Source: Sphingomonas sp. R-74633
GTDB lineage: Bacteria > Pseudomonadota > Alphaproteobacteria > Sphingomonadales > Sphingomonadaceae
NCBI RefSeq assembly: GCF_013416555.1
Contig: NZ_JACCFG010000004.1
Span: 186,001 to 250,000, forward strand
Length of the DNA stretch: 64,000 bases
Reading direction: 5' to 3'
Shown: positions 17,795-26,742 of the stretch, piece after piece
Layout: each line of letters starts with the position of its first letter
Position numbering within the stretch: position 1 is the stretch's first letter
The notes under the pieces: model-generated
What the model saw: the letters and a program-made list of their open reading frames with translations, nothing else
Databases searched by the model: none
What the model was told of the DNA's origin: nothing
Translations under genes and position numbers: made by a program

Positions 17795-19305
17795 CCGGCC
17801 ATCGCCGCCGCCAGCGCCGCGTCGTGCAGCGGCAGCGTCGGCGCGGCGCGCTGGATGACTTCGGCGACCTGGCGGACCTGCGCGGTGTTCGCCGCACTGT
17901 CGAGCACATCGGCGAGCGGGTTATAGTCCTGCGCCACGATGTCCTGGCCGTTGAGTACCGCCAGCCAGCTCGCGTCGCGGAACAGCTCCTCGCTGCCCAG
18001 CATCAGCCGGCCCGAGCGGCGATATTGTTCCTCGCGCGCCACGAGGCTCTCGGGCAGCGCCATCTCGCGGCGCTCGACCCAGAAGGGCTCGGTACGGCCG
18101 GGATTGGCGTGGTAATGGAGGATCAGGAAGTCCTTGATATTGTCCATGTCGGCACCCAGCAACGCGTTGTACCGCTCGGCCAGCATCGGATCCATGTCGC
18201 GATCGGGAAACAGCGTCAGCAGCTTGGCGATGCCGCTCTGGATCAGATGGATCGAGGTCGATTCCAGCGGCTCGAGGAAGCCCGAGGACAGGCCGAGCGC
18301 CACGACATTGCCCACCCACGCCTTGCGCCGCGTGCCCGCCTTGAAGCGCAGCATCCGCGGCTCGGCCAACGCCTCGCCGTCGAGATTGGACATCAGGATA
18401 CCGGTCGCTTCGTCCTCGCTCATGAAGCGGCTGTCGAAGACATGGCCATTGCCGATCCGGTGCTGGAGCGGGATGCGCCATTGCCAGCCTGCCGGGCGCG
18501 CGGTGGAGCGGGTGAAGGGCGTCGTTTCGTCGAGCCGCTCGCACGGCACCGCCACCGCACGGTCACAGGGCAGCCAGTGCGACCAGTCCTCGAACGGACT
18601 CTGCATCACTCCATCGATCAGCAGCGCGCGGAAGCCCGAGCAATCGATGAACAGCTCACCTTCAAGCCGATCGCCGCGCTGGGTGGTGAGCGCGGTGACC
18701 AGCCCAGTCTCGGAATCTCGCTCAACGTCCTGGAGCTTGCCCTCGACGCGGGTGACCCCGGCCGCCTCGGCGATACCGCGCAGATGTCGTGCATAGAGGC
18801 TTGCGTCGAAATGATAGGCGTAGCCCAGCGTCGACAGAATCGAGCGCGCATCGCCCGTCGGCATGGCGAAGCGCCCCTGCCCTGCCAGCTCCGCGGCCAG
18901 CGAGAAAGCGGACAGCGGCAGGTCGAGCCCTTCCGCCCGCGCCTTGGCCCAGCGGTGGTGGAAGGCGACGCCCTGGAAGCGCACGCCATAATCGCCGAAC
19001 GGGTGGAAATAGCGGTGGCCGGGGCGCACCCAGTCGACGAATTCGATGCCCAGCTTGAAGCTCGCCTTGGTTTCGCGAAGGAACGCACCCTCGTCGAGCC
19101 CGATCAGCTGGTTGAACCAGTGGATTGTCGGGATCGTCGCCTCGCCGACGCCGACGATGCCAATCTCCTCGGACTCGAGCAGCGTGATGTTCAGCGTTCG
19201 CCCGAACTGGCGGGCCAGCGCCGTCGCGGTCATCCACCCGGCAGTTCCGCCGCCCAGGATGACGACCGAGCGCACGCGCTGCGAAGGGGCATCGGATACA
19301 GTCAT
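17791..19305 (-). CDS. Flavin-dependent tryptophan halogenase family protein
   Basis: A 504-residue FAD-dependent protein. The N-terminal GGGTAGWMTA is the GxGxxG nucleotide-binding motif; GVGEATIPTIHWF follows. The WxWxIP halogenase signature is present as GWQWRIPLQH, and Lys84 in ASFKLGIEF lies where the catalytic lysine of PrnA-type halogenases is expected. The length fits the family (about 500-540). It lies 142 bases after a TonB receptor stop on the same strand and overlaps the DUF6445 gene. The class often occurs in TonB/glycan loci of Caulobacterales, Sphingomonadales and Xanthomonadales with no known halogenated product, so the substrate is unknown. A flavin reductase partner is not encoded nearby. 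Confidence 0.88.
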   Translation of the reverse strand: MTVSDAPSQRVRSVVILGGGTAGWMTATALARQFGRTLNITLLESEEIGIVGVGEATIPTIHWFNQLIGLDEGAFLRETKASFKLGIEFVDWVRPGHRYFHPFGDYGVRFQGVAFHHRWAKARAEGLDLPLSAFSLAAELAGQGRFAMPTGDARSILSTLGYAYHFDASLYARHLRGIAEAAGVTRVEGKLQDVERDSETGLVTALTTQRGDRLEGELFIDCSGFRALLIDGVMQSPFEDWSHWLPCDRAVAVPCERLDETTPFTRSTARPAGWQWRIPLQHRIGNGHVFDSRFMSEDEATGILMSNLDGEALAEPRMLRFKAGTRRKAWVGNVVALGLSSGFLEPLESTSIHLIQSGIAKLLTLFPDRDMDPMLAERYNALLGADMDNIKDFLILHYHANPGRTEPFWVERREMALPESLVAREEQYRRSGRLMLGSEELFRDASWLAVLNGQDIVAQDYNPLADVLDSAANTAQVRQVAEVIQRAAPTLPLHDAALAAAMAG

Positions 19306-19400
19306 GGAATCGATTTCTCGCCTGCGATTTCACGACCGGCTTAGCGGCGCGACCAGGCTCTGGCGACCATCGATTTCCACTGCGCAGGCGGCGCATGAAA

Positions 19401-19429
19401 AACGGGAGCGGCGTACGGCCGCTCCCGTT
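19401..19429 (-). terminator. Rho-independent terminator of TonB receptor gene
   Basis: Perfect 12-base arms aacgggagcggc / gccgctcccgtt (19401-19412, 19418-19429) with a 5-base loop. Read on the minus strand, the stem is followed by TTTTT. It should stop most transcripts from the receptor gene, leaving the halogenase pair to read-through or to a promoter in 19306-19400. Confidence 0.8.
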
Positions 19430-19447
19430 CGTCTCACCTCAAAAAGG

Positions 19448-22400
19448 CTAGAAGTCGATCTTCGCGCCGACGCGGAAATAGCGGCCCGTGATGTTCGGAC
19501 CGGCCCATGCCGGGTTGAAGCCGTAGAGACCATAGGCCGCATCCGGATCGAATGGCGGCTTGATGTTCAGGACGTTCAGCGCGTTCACATAGACCGAGAA
19601 CTGGTCGTTGATCTTGTGCGATGCGGTGAGGTCCAGGTTCCAGACCGCCTTGGAACGACACTGATAGGCGGTGCCGTCGTCATAGGCGAATGCATGGCTG
19701 CAATCGTCCGGCGTGGCGGCATTGATGTCCAGCTCCGCAACCTTGTAGCCGCTGGTGTAATAGGCCGTGGCAGTGACGGTGGTGCCGCCGAACTCGAGCG
19801 TGTTCTGCCAGCTGGCGCGCCAGCGCGGCGAACCCGAACAGGAGGTGATGTTGCACGGGCTGAGCGTACCCTCGTAGCGCAGCGGCTCCGCGGCCTCACC
19901 GGTGATCGGATCGATGTTGGTCAGGTGGTTCTGGTCGAGATACGACGCGTCGAACGAGCTGATCAGGCGGAGTCCGCCGGCCACCTTGATCTTCGCACTG
20001 ACACCGAAATCGATGCCCTGGACCAGCTGCTCATTGGCATTGGCATAGGACGCCTGGATCGTGCCGAGATGCGGCAGCGCGTTTGGGTTCGCCTGGTCGG
20101 GCGTGCCCTGCGTGACGGTGAAGCCGGGAATGTTGACCACGCCGTTGTTGCGATAATAGGCGTCGATCACCGGCCCGGTGTTGGTCACGCCGACGATCTG
20201 GTCGCGCACGCGGATCCGCCACAGGTCCACGGTGAAGCTGACATTTCGGATCGGCTCGAAGATCAGGCCGAGCGTGATGTTCTCCGAGCGCTCCGGCTTG
20301 AGCTCCGGATTGCCGACATTGGTGAGGCCGACCGAGAAGGGCTGCGAGGCATAGGCGTTGTTGCCGTGCGCCGCGCAGAACGTCGCGTAGGTCGTGCAGA
20401 AGGTGCCGCCGCCGTTCGAGACAAAGCCGGTGGTCGGCAGGCCGAAGGCTTCGTTGAAGCTCGGGATGCGGAAACCCTTCGACCAGGTGCCGCGGAAGGC
20501 AACCTGCGGGATCGGCGTGAACTTGGCGCCCACCTTGGGCGAGAAGTTCTTCTGGCCGGTCGAGTAGGAGTCGTAGCGGCCGGACAGGTTCAGCTCGAGC
20601 TGCTTGACGATCGGCGCATCGATCTCGCCGAACGCCGAGAAGACGTTGCGCGCGCCCGACGTGCCCACGGCGTTGACGCTGTAGTAGCGGTCATAGGGAT
20701 GGGCATCGTTCTGCGGATTGGCGCTGGGCGCGTCGATCGACTCGTGGCGATAGGCGAGGCCGGCTGCGACGTTGAGCGGACCGCCCGGCAGCTCGAACAG
20801 CGCATGCGACACGTTGCCCGTGGCCTGCCACAGGTTCGAGACCGACAGCGTATTGGCGGTCGGCATGAGATAATCCCAGGTCGCCTGGGAATTGGCGGCC
20901 GGATTGGCAAAGTTGAACGTACCGCGGGCCACGAGGTCCATGATCCGCTGCGGGATCGGATAGCCGTTCTGCGCGCGCTTCAGCTCGACACGCGACGCGG
21001 CGAAGCTTGCCGAATAGTCCCAGTCACCGAAGACCTGCCCGCTGAGGCCGATCACGCCGCGCATCGCGCGTGCCGAAGTCTCGTCCGTGGTCGGCCGATC
21101 CGGCCCGAACTGCAACTGCGCCGTGCGGCCCGACGCGGCATAGGGGTTGTAGGGATTGAGCGTGCCATTGGCCGCGGTGCAGCCGGTGTTGAGGCCGTTC
21201 AGCGTGCCGACGCCCGTCGGACAGACATAGACCGGCGCGATGACGTTGTAGACGACCGCCCCGCTGCGCGGCGCGGAAGGCCGCTCGTAGAAGACGCGCG
21301 GTGCTCCGGAGGCGAAGGTGTCGGTCTGGTAGAAATTGCCCTGCGCGTAGAACTGATGCGATTCACCGATATTGGCGGTGAAGCGCGTCGAAATGCCGAA
21401 ACGCTCGACGTCGGGCTGGAGCATTCCATAGGCGCCGGTAAGGTTCGCCTCGCAGACGCTGCCATCGGCGGGCGCAGCGCCCGAGCCGCCCTGTGCGGGA
21501 TCGAGCTGTGCAGCGGTCAGCTGCGTGCGGCTCCAGCGGCCGCAGCCGAGCGCCGAGTTCAGATACGAGAAACGGCCGTCACCGATCGCTGCGCCGGCCG
21601 TATTGACCGGACGCACTGCGGTGACACCGGGGACGCCGAAAAAGGCATTGGCCGAGCCATCCGGGCTGACGCCGTTCGAGTTGAGATTGGGCAGGCAGGC
21701 GCCGCTGGCGTTGCAGATCCGGCTCCAGTCGGTCGTGTTGAACGGATAGCCGCGATCGCGCGCCCACAGTGCGTCCTGCTTCAGATATTCGCCGCTGATG
21801 TAGAAGTTGAAACCTTGCTCGCTCAGGTCGCCAAAGCCCCAGGTCAGGTCCGCGCGCTGCTCGCCGGCGTCGCCTTGCTGCGAGATGCCGGCGGAGAAAT
21901 TGGCGTGCAGGCCCTTGATCTCCTTCTTGGTGATCACGTTGATCACGCCGGCGACCGCGTCGGCGCCATAGGTCGACGAAGCGCCGTCGCGCAGTACGTC
22001 GATACGGTCGATGATCGCGTTCGGAATCGTGTTCAGATCGACGAAGTTGCGTTGGCCGTCGTCCGCGAGCGGATACGGCGCCATGCGCAGGCCGTCGAAC
22101 ATCGTCAGCGTCGCCTGCACGGTAAGGCCGCGCAGCGCGACGGCGTTCGCGCCTGCCGCGAAATTGTTGCCGCTGTTCCAGCCCTGGGTGATCGTGCCGG
22201 CGTTGCCGGCCGAGATGCGCTGCAGCGCTTCGGCGACGGTGTTCATGCCGCGCTGCTCGAGCGTGTCGGCCGAAAGCACGGTGACCGGCGAAGGCGTTTC
22301 CGAATTGGCCCGGCGGAACAGCGAGCCGGTGACGACGATCGAGTCGCCCGTTTCCTCTGCCTGCACGTCGGGCGCAGGCGTTGCAGCCTCCGGCACTGCC

Positions 22401-22522
22401 TGCCCGGCAGCATCCTGTGCATGGGCGGGTGCCGCGAGGAGGATCAGCCCGGCCGGCACCGCACCGCAAAGCGCCGTGGAGCCGCGCAACAGGCGGGTGA
22501 ATAGCGTGTTTCGTGTCGTCAT
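19448..22522 (-). CDS. TonB-dependent receptor upstream of halogenase
   Basis: A 1024-residue outer-membrane receptor with a signal peptide (ends APAHAQ), a TonB-box-like SIVVTGSLFRR, and a plug containing TVAEALQRISAGNAGTI, VALRGLTVQATLTMFDGLR and STYGADAVAGVINVITKKE, typical of the large TonB receptors of sphingomonads. The barrel ends FRVGAKIDF. The ATG at 22522 follows aaagggcag. It sits between the beta-lactamase-like hydrolase and the flavin halogenase on the same strand. The ligand is unknown; paired cysteines in extracellular loops and the large size suggest an oligosaccharide or peptide rather than a siderophore, but this is a guess. Confidence 0.92.
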   Translation of the reverse strand: MTTRNTLFTRLLRGSTALCGAVPAGLILLAAPAHAQDAAGQAVPEAATPAPDVQAEETGDSIVVTGSLFRRANSETPSPVTVLSADTLEQRGMNTVAEALQRISAGNAGTITQGWNSGNNFAAGANAVALRGLTVQATLTMFDGLRMAPYPLADDGQRNFVDLNTIPNAIIDRIDVLRDGASSTYGADAVAGVINVITKKEIKGLHANFSAGISQQGDAGEQRADLTWGFGDLSEQGFNFYISGEYLKQDALWARDRGYPFNTTDWSRICNASGACLPNLNSNGVSPDGSANAFFGVPGVTAVRPVNTAGAAIGDGRFSYLNSALGCGRWSRTQLTAAQLDPAQGGSGAAPADGSVCEANLTGAYGMLQPDVERFGISTRFTANIGESHQFYAQGNFYQTDTFASGAPRVFYERPSAPRSGAVVYNVIAPVYVCPTGVGTLNGLNTGCTAANGTLNPYNPYAASGRTAQLQFGPDRPTTDETSARAMRGVIGLSGQVFGDWDYSASFAASRVELKRAQNGYPIPQRIMDLVARGTFNFANPAANSQATWDYLMPTANTLSVSNLWQATGNVSHALFELPGGPLNVAAGLAYRHESIDAPSANPQNDAHPYDRYYSVNAVGTSGARNVFSAFGEIDAPIVKQLELNLSGRYDSYSTGQKNFSPKVGAKFTPIPQVAFRGTWSKGFRIPSFNEAFGLPTTGFVSNGGGTFCTTYATFCAAHGNNAYASQPFSVGLTNVGNPELKPERSENITLGLIFEPIRNVSFTVDLWRIRVRDQIVGVTNTGPVIDAYYRNNGVVNIPGFTVTQGTPDQANPNALPHLGTIQASYANANEQLVQGIDFGVSAKIKVAGGLRLISSFDASYLDQNHLTNIDPITGEAAEPLRYEGTLSPCNITSCSGSPRWRASWQNTLEFGGTTVTATAYYTSGYKVAELDINAATPDDCSHAFAYDDGTAYQCRSKAVWNLDLTASHKINDQFSVYVNALNVLNIKPPFDPDAAYGLYGFNPAWAGPNITGRYFRVGAKIDF

Positions 22523-22636
22523 TATCTGCCCTTTGGTTGGCGGATCGCCGATCTTTCGGGCTCCCTGTGTCCCGGTCGGCTGGTCATTCCGCGTTGCGCG
22601 CGGCGAGCGTTCGTGAGGCATGCCCATCGCTGGGAT

Positions 22637-22665
22637 TCGGTCGCTCCCGGAGGAGCGGCGACCGA
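22637..22665. other. Hairpin in the leader region between hydrolase and receptor genes
   Basis: Eight-base arms tcggtcgc / gcgaccga (22637-22644, 22658-22665) with inner ctcc/ggag pairing can fold strongly. It lies in the 283-base gap between the hydrolase stop and the receptor start. There is no T-run, so a leader structure or protein site is as likely as a terminator. Confidence 0.4.
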
Positions 22666-22805
22666 AGGCGATACCCGTGGCGCTCGCCGCGCCGCGCCCG
22701 TCTTCGGAACGGGTGCGAGCGAAAACTGTGTGTCGCGCCGCCAATACGCCTGCGTTTCGCGACCAAAATGGAGGGCGGTGCGACGAAGATTGCCGCTGTA
22801 GCGGG

Positions 22806-24182
22806 CTAGTCCGGGCGCAAGGCCGTCAGCCTGGCATCGGTATCCGCCGCGCAGATCCAGATCATCGTCTTGTACGCGAAATCGAGGCGGTAGCGCCGCT
22901 GGCCATTGGCAAGGACGTCGATCAGCTCGACCGCGCCCAACGGACCGACTCCGCGCAGCATCGCGCGGGTGAAGGGCGAGAACAGGCTCGCGGCGGCATC
23001 CTTGCCCGCAGGGGCGAAGACCGCGACAGGATCGTGATCGGCGACTGCGCTCGTCATCGCGGTACGGATATTCGAAGCGATCATCGGGCGGTCGTCCGCG
23101 ATCCCGGGCATGCGCGGCGGCGCGGGAAGATAGGTGTCGAGGATCGCCTCGGCGAGCAGCGGGTGCAGCAGCTGCTGATTGGTAAGCACGATCACGGTGA
23201 GCTGCCGCGCCTCGACCCTGACGATATCGGCAAGAGCCGGCCCGCCGCTATGGCCTGCGGTGGTGGCGCCGCGGTACGAACCCACGATCCAGCCCAAGCC
23301 GAATGACGACTGTTTCCCGCCCGCCAGCGCGCCGGGCGTCTCGAGCGCGCGAATGCTCTCCGGACGGAGCACCCGTCCCGTGTCCATCGCCACGAAGAAG
23401 CGGGCGAGATCCTCGATCGAGGCATAGAGACCGCCCGCGCCATAGCCCTGGGGGGCGAAGAAGAAGTCGCTGGTGGCGAGCCGGCCGTCGCGCAGGCCAT
23501 ATACTGAGGCGCGATGCGGAAGCACCTCGCCAACGCGCACCGAACCGTCATCGGTGGCCATCGCGAAACCGGTCGACGTCATGCCGAGCGGCGCGAGGAG
23601 CTCCTCTCGCAGAAGCTGCGGCAGCGGCCTGCCGCCCGCCTTTTCGAGGATCGCCCGCAGCACGGTGAAATCGGTGAAGCCATAGCGTGCCTCGCTGCCC
23701 GGCGCATAGGCAAGCGGCGTGGCCATTGCCTTTGCGACGATCCCGTCCACCGTCACGTCTCGGGCCGCACCCCATTGCTCGGCGAGGCCGGAGCTATGGT
23801 TGGCGAGCTGGCGCACGGTGATGCCCGCCCAGCTTTGCGGCGCGTCGGGAAACCAGCGTGTCAGCGGATCGTCGAGACCAACCTCCCCCTGCTCCACCAG
23901 CCGCATCAGCAGCACGCCAGTGAACATCTTGGTCACAGAGGCCAGCTGGAAGCGGGTATCCCGGCCGACCGGCGCGGCCCATTCGAGATTGGCCATGCCA
24001 TAGGTGGCGATCTTCACGATCCGGCCATGCTCGACGACTGCAACTGCGGCGCCGGGGATGGCGTTCAACGCCATCTGCCGGCGCACGATCGCATCGACCC
24101 GATCCGGCGCAGCGCGCGATGGGGTGACGAAGAGGAGCGCCACCAGCGCAAAGAGGAGCGCGCGGATCGGGCCGGCGCGCAT
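22806..24182 (-). CDS. Serine hydrolase, beta-lactamase class C/PBP4* family
   Basis: A 458-residue exported protein (signal peptide to SRAA, about residue 25). The class C fold is shown by the catalytic SVTK tetrad (Ser82, Lys85), Tyr167 in ARYGFTDF where YxN is expected, and HSGGPA near the C-terminal part in place of KTG. Such proteins are esterases, D-amino-acid peptidases or carboxypeptidases more often than antibiotic-resistance enzymes. An extra ~100-residue C-terminal domain (IASNIRT..., ending TALRPD) resembles the lipocalin-like tail seen in some family members. The start overlaps the stop of the small gene upstream by one base. Confidence 0.85.
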   Translation of the reverse strand: MRAGPIRALLFALVALLFVTPSRAAPDRVDAIVRRQMALNAIPGAAVAVVEHGRIVKIATYGMANLEWAAPVGRDTRFQLASVTKMFTGVLLMRLVEQGEVGLDDPLTRWFPDAPQSWAGITVRQLANHSSGLAEQWGAARDVTVDGIVAKAMATPLAYAPGSEARYGFTDFTVLRAILEKAGGRPLPQLLREELLAPLGMTSTGFAMATDDGSVRVGEVLPHRASVYGLRDGRLATSDFFFAPQGYGAGGLYASIEDLARFFVAMDTGRVLRPESIRALETPGALAGGKQSSFGLGWIVGSYRGATTAGHSGGPALADIVRVEARQLTVIVLTNQQLLHPLLAEAILDTYLPAPPRMPGIADDRPMIASNIRTAMTSAVADHDPVAVFAPAGKDAAASLFSPFTRAMLRGVGPLGAVELIDVLANGQRRYRLDFAYKTMIWICAADTDARLTALRPD

Positions 24183-24535
24183 CAGCAGCCGTCCGCTGCC
24201 GGCTTGGACGTTGCCTTGCTCGATTCAGCGACGCTTACGCCGGTGTTGATCGCCGTGCCGGCGATCGCGCCGCCATAACCGCCAACCAGCCCGCCGCCGA
24301 CCATGTTTGTCAGGCCGGTCCTGCTCGCCGCCTTGAGGATGCTGCCCAGACCGAAGCCTTTCTTCTTGGGCTTGCAGGCGGGCGCCGCTTCGGGTGCCGG
24401 GGCATCTGCCTCGCGGGCGGCGCTCACCTGCGCCTGGGCAGCCGCCATGGCATCGGCGGGCGCCTCCTGCGCCTGGAGCGGAGCAGGCATCGCGGCAAGA
24501 AGCATCGCACCGGCGACGCGGGCAATTCGGGGCAT
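24182..24535 (-). CDS. Small exported glycine-rich protein
   Basis: A 117-residue protein: signal peptide MPRIARVAGAMLLAAMPAPLQAQ, an Ala/Glu-rich linker, a basic KPKKKGFG stretch, and a C-terminal glycine-zipper-like part (MVGGGLVGGYGGAIAGTAI) ending in Cys. I do not recognise a named family. The ATG has a ggaagga site. Translational coupling with the serine hydrolase (one-base overlap) suggests a joint envelope role. Confidence 0.6.
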   Translation of the reverse strand: MPRIARVAGAMLLAAMPAPLQAQEAPADAMAAAQAQVSAAREADAPAPEAAPACKPKKKGFGLGSILKAASRTGLTNMVGGGLVGGYGGAIAGTAINTGVSVAESSKATSKPAADGC

Positions 24536-25039
24536 TGAAATTCCTTCCGAGAAAGGCGGACGCGCCGCCGGAAACGTCCTCGGAATGGGTCGCGCATCCG
24601 ACCTCTTCCACGCGGATTCGATCGGAACGGACCGATGCGCGACAAAGGCCGCCCCTCGATCGAGCAAGGGCGCGACCGAGGGCGCAAGCATTGTGGAATA
24701 TTAGAGCCCGCAGGAATTTGTGGCACGGCCGCCGGGTAAGAGGCTGCCGTGCCACGCGCGACACCCTTGGGGCGCAAGGGCATACGCCAGGCGCCAATGA
24801 AGGGACGCCGGACGCCTGTCGCTTTTCGAGGTCGGCGCGTGCGCCGGAAGGGGAGCGGACGGTCTCGCGTCGAACGAGACCGTCCGTCACTTCCGAGTCG
24901 AGGGATCAAGCCGGAAGTGAACCGTGTTGCAACGCCCTCTTGCCGCCACAGCGCATTCCCGGCGCGCCGATAGCGACGAAGCACGATCCTGGTTCGACGG
25001 GGACGACGAAGCCCGCCGCCCACGAGACAAACCCGCCAA
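24536..25039. other. 504-base stretch without a supported gene
   Basis: No open frame here has convincing codon use or a ribosome site. It holds a strong hairpin at 24856-24886 and a 9-base inverted pair tggcacggc/gccgtgcca at 24721-24754. A promoter for the small gene/hydrolase pair would be expected in the 24536-24720 part, but I see no clear -35/-10 boxes. Confidence 0.6.
24856..24886. terminator. Perfect 12-base-pair hairpin
   Basis: Arms cggacggtctcg (24856-24867) and cgagaccgtccg (24875-24886) with a 7-base loop. It is 154 bases downstream of the SnoaL-like gene (minus strand). There is no T-tract on either strand, so it may be a structured RNA element or operator rather than an intrinsic terminator. 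Confidence 0.5.
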
Positions 25040-25882
25040 TCAGACGAGTTCGTCGATCAGCAACTGCCAGGTCACGCCGTCGCGACGCCAGACGCGCACA
25101 TAATAAGCCGGCGCCCCGGTAGCTGGGACCAGCCGGCCGTAGCTGGCAGCCAGATCGCCCGCGCCCGAAATACGCGTCCCCAGCTGTTCCGCTCTGGCGA
25201 AGCGCCGCGTATCGGGCGCGAGACGTGCTGCGTCGGGCTTTGCGATCGAGCCGACATGGGTGCGCAGGAGATAGCCGTCCTCGGCGAGGACCGGCAGCAG
25301 CGCCGCCACGCCCTTCTCGAGATAACCTGCGTTGAGCGCCTGCTCCGCCAGCTCCAGGCTTTGTCCCACTTCCCCCTCCGGCTTCGCCTGCGCGGCATCG
25401 GCTAGGCGGATGACCTGCGTCGGAAGGGATGCCGCGCCTTCGGCGGCCTGCGGGGGCAGCCCGTGGTCGAGGAACCAGCGCCAGCGCCCATCCGCACCGC
25501 GCGACCAGATGGTGAGAAACTGTCCGGCGAGCACCCGGCCACCATCCACCATCCGATAAGGTCCGGTGGTAAATCCAAGGTCGTGCGACCGCGCGATGCC
25601 GGCGACGCTGGGATGCCATTCGAGCGTCAGGCCCGGTGTGTCGCGCTGCTTCGCAAGCCGCTCCGGGGCCGCCACGGGCTCGGGCGTAAGCAGCACGCTG
25701 TCGCTAGCGGCGTGCGCGCGAAACGCACCCGTGATGCCGATGCGCTGCGCATCCGCGGCAAAGTCGCGTTCGGCAGCGACCAGGCTGGCAAACGGATCGG
25801 CGCCCGATTGCGCATGGGCAAAGCTGGAGGGGAAGAGCAGCGCGAACGTTGCTGCGGCGAAGATGGCGTGATGTCTAAGCAT
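25040..25882 (-). CDS. Exported SnoaL/DUF4440-like protein, hypothetical
   Basis: A 280-residue secreted protein with signal peptide MLRHHAIFAAATFALLFPSSFAHAQ. The pattern of two wall-like segments (FLTIWSRGADGRWRWFLDHG and YYVRVWRRDGVTWQLLIDE, each G-x-W-x-[WL]-x-x-D) is that of an alpha+beta barrel of the SnoaL/NTF2 (DUF4440) superfamily, possibly duplicated. The function is unknown. The ATG at 25882 was chosen because the signal peptide begins there; a TTG two codons upstream is possible. It is the gene after the LytTR regulator, 71 bases away on the same strand. Confidence 0.6.
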   Translation of the reverse strand: MLRHHAIFAAATFALLFPSSFAHAQSGADPFASLVAAERDFAADAQRIGITGAFRAHAASDSVLLTPEPVAAPERLAKQRDTPGLTLEWHPSVAGIARSHDLGFTTGPYRMVDGGRVLAGQFLTIWSRGADGRWRWFLDHGLPPQAAEGAASLPTQVIRLADAAQAKPEGEVGQSLELAEQALNAGYLEKGVAALLPVLAEDGYLLRTHVGSIAKPDAARLAPDTRRFARAEQLGTRISGAGDLAASYGRLVPATGAPAYYVRVWRRDGVTWQLLIDELV

Positions 25883-25953
25883 GGCCAATGCTGCGCTCGC
25901 CCGAAGGACGGGCTAAGTCTCCTGCGACCGGAAAGGTTTCCGCTGCGACGGAC

Positions 25954-26742
25954 CTACAGGCCCAGGCGCTCGACGACCTGGTCCTGATAATTGGGACCGA
26001 CCTGAAGCCGGGTGCCGTCGTTGAGCAACAGCCGCAACATGCCCTTGCCCGGCCGCTCGACCCCGGAAACGGCGGCGATGCGCACCATGTGGGAGCGGTG
26101 CACGCGGATAAGCAGGGCGGGATCGATCCGCTGCTCAATCTCGCTCATCTTGGCGCGCATGATGTAGCATTTGAAGGGCGTGTTGAGCAGGACATAGTCG
26201 CGCGCCGCCTCGATCCGGTCGATCGTATCGATCGGCACGCGTACGGAGCCCTGACGCCCGGGAACCCAGATGCCGCTGTCATAGGCGCCGCGTGCGGGCT
26301 GCGCCTCTGCCGCGCCATCGGCCCGCAGCTCGGTCACGATCGTGGCCAGCTCCGCCGCCCGACCCTCCGCGTCGAGCATCCGCATCCGCCGGCGAACCCG
26401 CTCGATGCCGATCCGCAGCCGGTCGAAGCTTACCGGCTTGAGCAGATAATCGACGGCCTCGACGCTGAAGGCATCAAGCGCGAAGCGGTTGAAGGCCGTG
26501 ACGAACATGATCTCGGGCGCCTTCGGGCTGTCGGCCAGCGACTGCGCCAGGTCGATGCCGGAAAGCCCCGGCATCTGGATATCCAGGATTGCGAGATCCG
26601 GCTTCAGCGTAGCGATCAACTCGCGCGCCTGAAGCCCGTCGCTCGCCGTGCCGACGATCTCGACATCGGGGATGGCCTTCAGCGCAAAGCCGAGCCGTTC
26701 GAGCGCGAGCGGCTCGTCGTCCACCAGCAGGATACGCATCAT
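25954..26742 (-). CDS. LytTR-type DNA-binding response regulator
   Basis: A 262-residue regulator. Residues 1-120 are a receiver domain: acidic pair Asp8-Asp9, phospho-acceptor Asp54 in LAILDIQMPG, switch Thr in FVTAF and Lys in LLKPV. Residues about 160-262 form a LytTR DNA-binding domain (IDRIEAARDYVLLNT, RVHRSHMVRIAAV, LQVGPNYQDQVVERL). Its start overlaps the end of the kinase gene by 4 bases (ATGA). It belongs to the AlgR/LytR class, which usually controls envelope or export genes; the downstream TonB/hydrolase genes are plausible targets. Confidence 0.92.
   Translation of the reverse strand: MMRILLVDDEPLALERLGFALKAIPDVEIVGTASDGLQARELIATLKPDLAILDIQMPGLSGIDLAQSLADSPKAPEIMFVTAFNRFALDAFSVEAVDYLLKPVSFDRLRIGIERVRRRMRMLDAEGRAAELATIVTELRADGAAEAQPARGAYDSGIWVPGRQGSVRVPIDTIDRIEAARDYVLLNTPFKCYIMRAKMSEIEQRIDPALLIRVHRSHMVRIAAVSGVERPGKGMLRLLLNDGTRLQVGPNYQDQVVERLGL

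Noticed and set aside
19046..22504. 1152-codon open frame on the plus strand
   Set aside because: Antisense shadow of the halogenase-linked TonB receptor; it shows no protein motif and biased Arg/Ala/Val/Asp composition.
22806..24182. Beta-lactamase resistance gene
   Set aside because: The fold is class C, but YxN and KTG are altered and there is an extra C-terminal domain; such proteins are usually not resistance enzymes.
24749..24973. Small plus-strand frame in the 504-base gap
   Set aside because: Arg/Pro-rich and crossed by a perfect hairpin; no ribosome site.
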